From assembly GCA_964036295.1 (NCBI GenBank), contig OZ038471.1:7562001-7626000 (forward strand): DNA of 64,000 nucleotides, in the 5' to 3' direction. A model generated the notes under the pieces. It worked only from the letters and a program-made list of their open reading frames with translations. It was not told the DNA's origin and searched no databases. The DNA comes from Plumapathes pennacea (lineage: Eukaryota; Cnidaria; Anthozoa; Antipatharia; Myriopathidae). A program made the translations under genes and the position numbers. Shown one piece after another: positions 63,973 to 64,000 of this stretch (position 1 is the first letter of the stretch; every line of letters begins with the position of its first letter).

Positions 63973-64000
63973 TTTATAGTAATTAAAAGTGGAGAAATTT

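Noticed and set aside
1-64000. tRNA, rRNA, bacterial operon or promoter features
   Set aside because: No cloverleaf with a GTTCGA T-loop and matching acceptor stem was recognised by eye, and the gene structure is eukaryotic; an automated tRNA scan was not possible.

Overview
The window is animal nuclear DNA: genes are split by GT-AG introns, codon phases carry across exons, and intergenic space is crowded with short palindromic DNA elements, LINE and BEL/Pao remnants and tandem repeats. The gene content (TPR-CHAT protein with a long TPR array, adhesion GPCR with an IgGFc-binding ectodomain, DUF229, RASSF, SANT, CGGBP1-like) suggests a cnidarian, most likely a stony coral. That assignment is inference; no species marker was seen. 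Exon models were built by hand from splice sites and phase.

Layout. 0.75-5.8 kb: 3' part of a RASSF2/4/6-type gene on + (seven exons, RA and SARAH domains). 5.8-14.7 kb: repeats, coiled-coil-like ORF fragments and one possible two-exon small gene. 14.8-15.45 kb: DUF229-family sequence on + with a frameshift in a T run. 15.7-17.3 kb: 5' six coding exons of a SANT-domain gene on -. 18.4-22.8 kb: two arrays of one ~65 bp minisatellite in opposite orientation, flanking a duplicated exon cassette and a 63 bp coding-like repeat. 23-30.5 kb: dispersed repeats and two weak first-exon candidates on -. 30.8-31.2 kb: LINE scrap running into a GAT repeat. 33.05-36.5 kb: intact 1152-residue TPR-CHAT ORF on -. 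38.3-39.1 kb: LINE reverse-transcriptase 3' remnant. 41.9-58.2 kb: complete 18-coding-exon adhesion GPCR on - (1334 residues). 58.3-60.9 kb: decayed BEL/Pao retrotransposon. 61.4-63.97 kb: nested MITEs and duplicated small Cys-rich exons.

Functionally, the best genes concern signalling and innate-type responses: RASSF (Ras effector and Hippo-kinase scaffold in other animals), TPR-CHAT (caspase-like protease fold with both catalytic residues retained), and a self-cleaving surface receptor with a mucin-type (FCGBP-like) ectodomain. They are neighbours, not an operon, and nothing in the sequence shows that they act together. The most unusual items are the receptor architecture, the homogenised TPR array with a nonsense codon in its first unit, the inverted minisatellite locus, and six G/C homopolymers that are each exactly 20 or 30 bases long.
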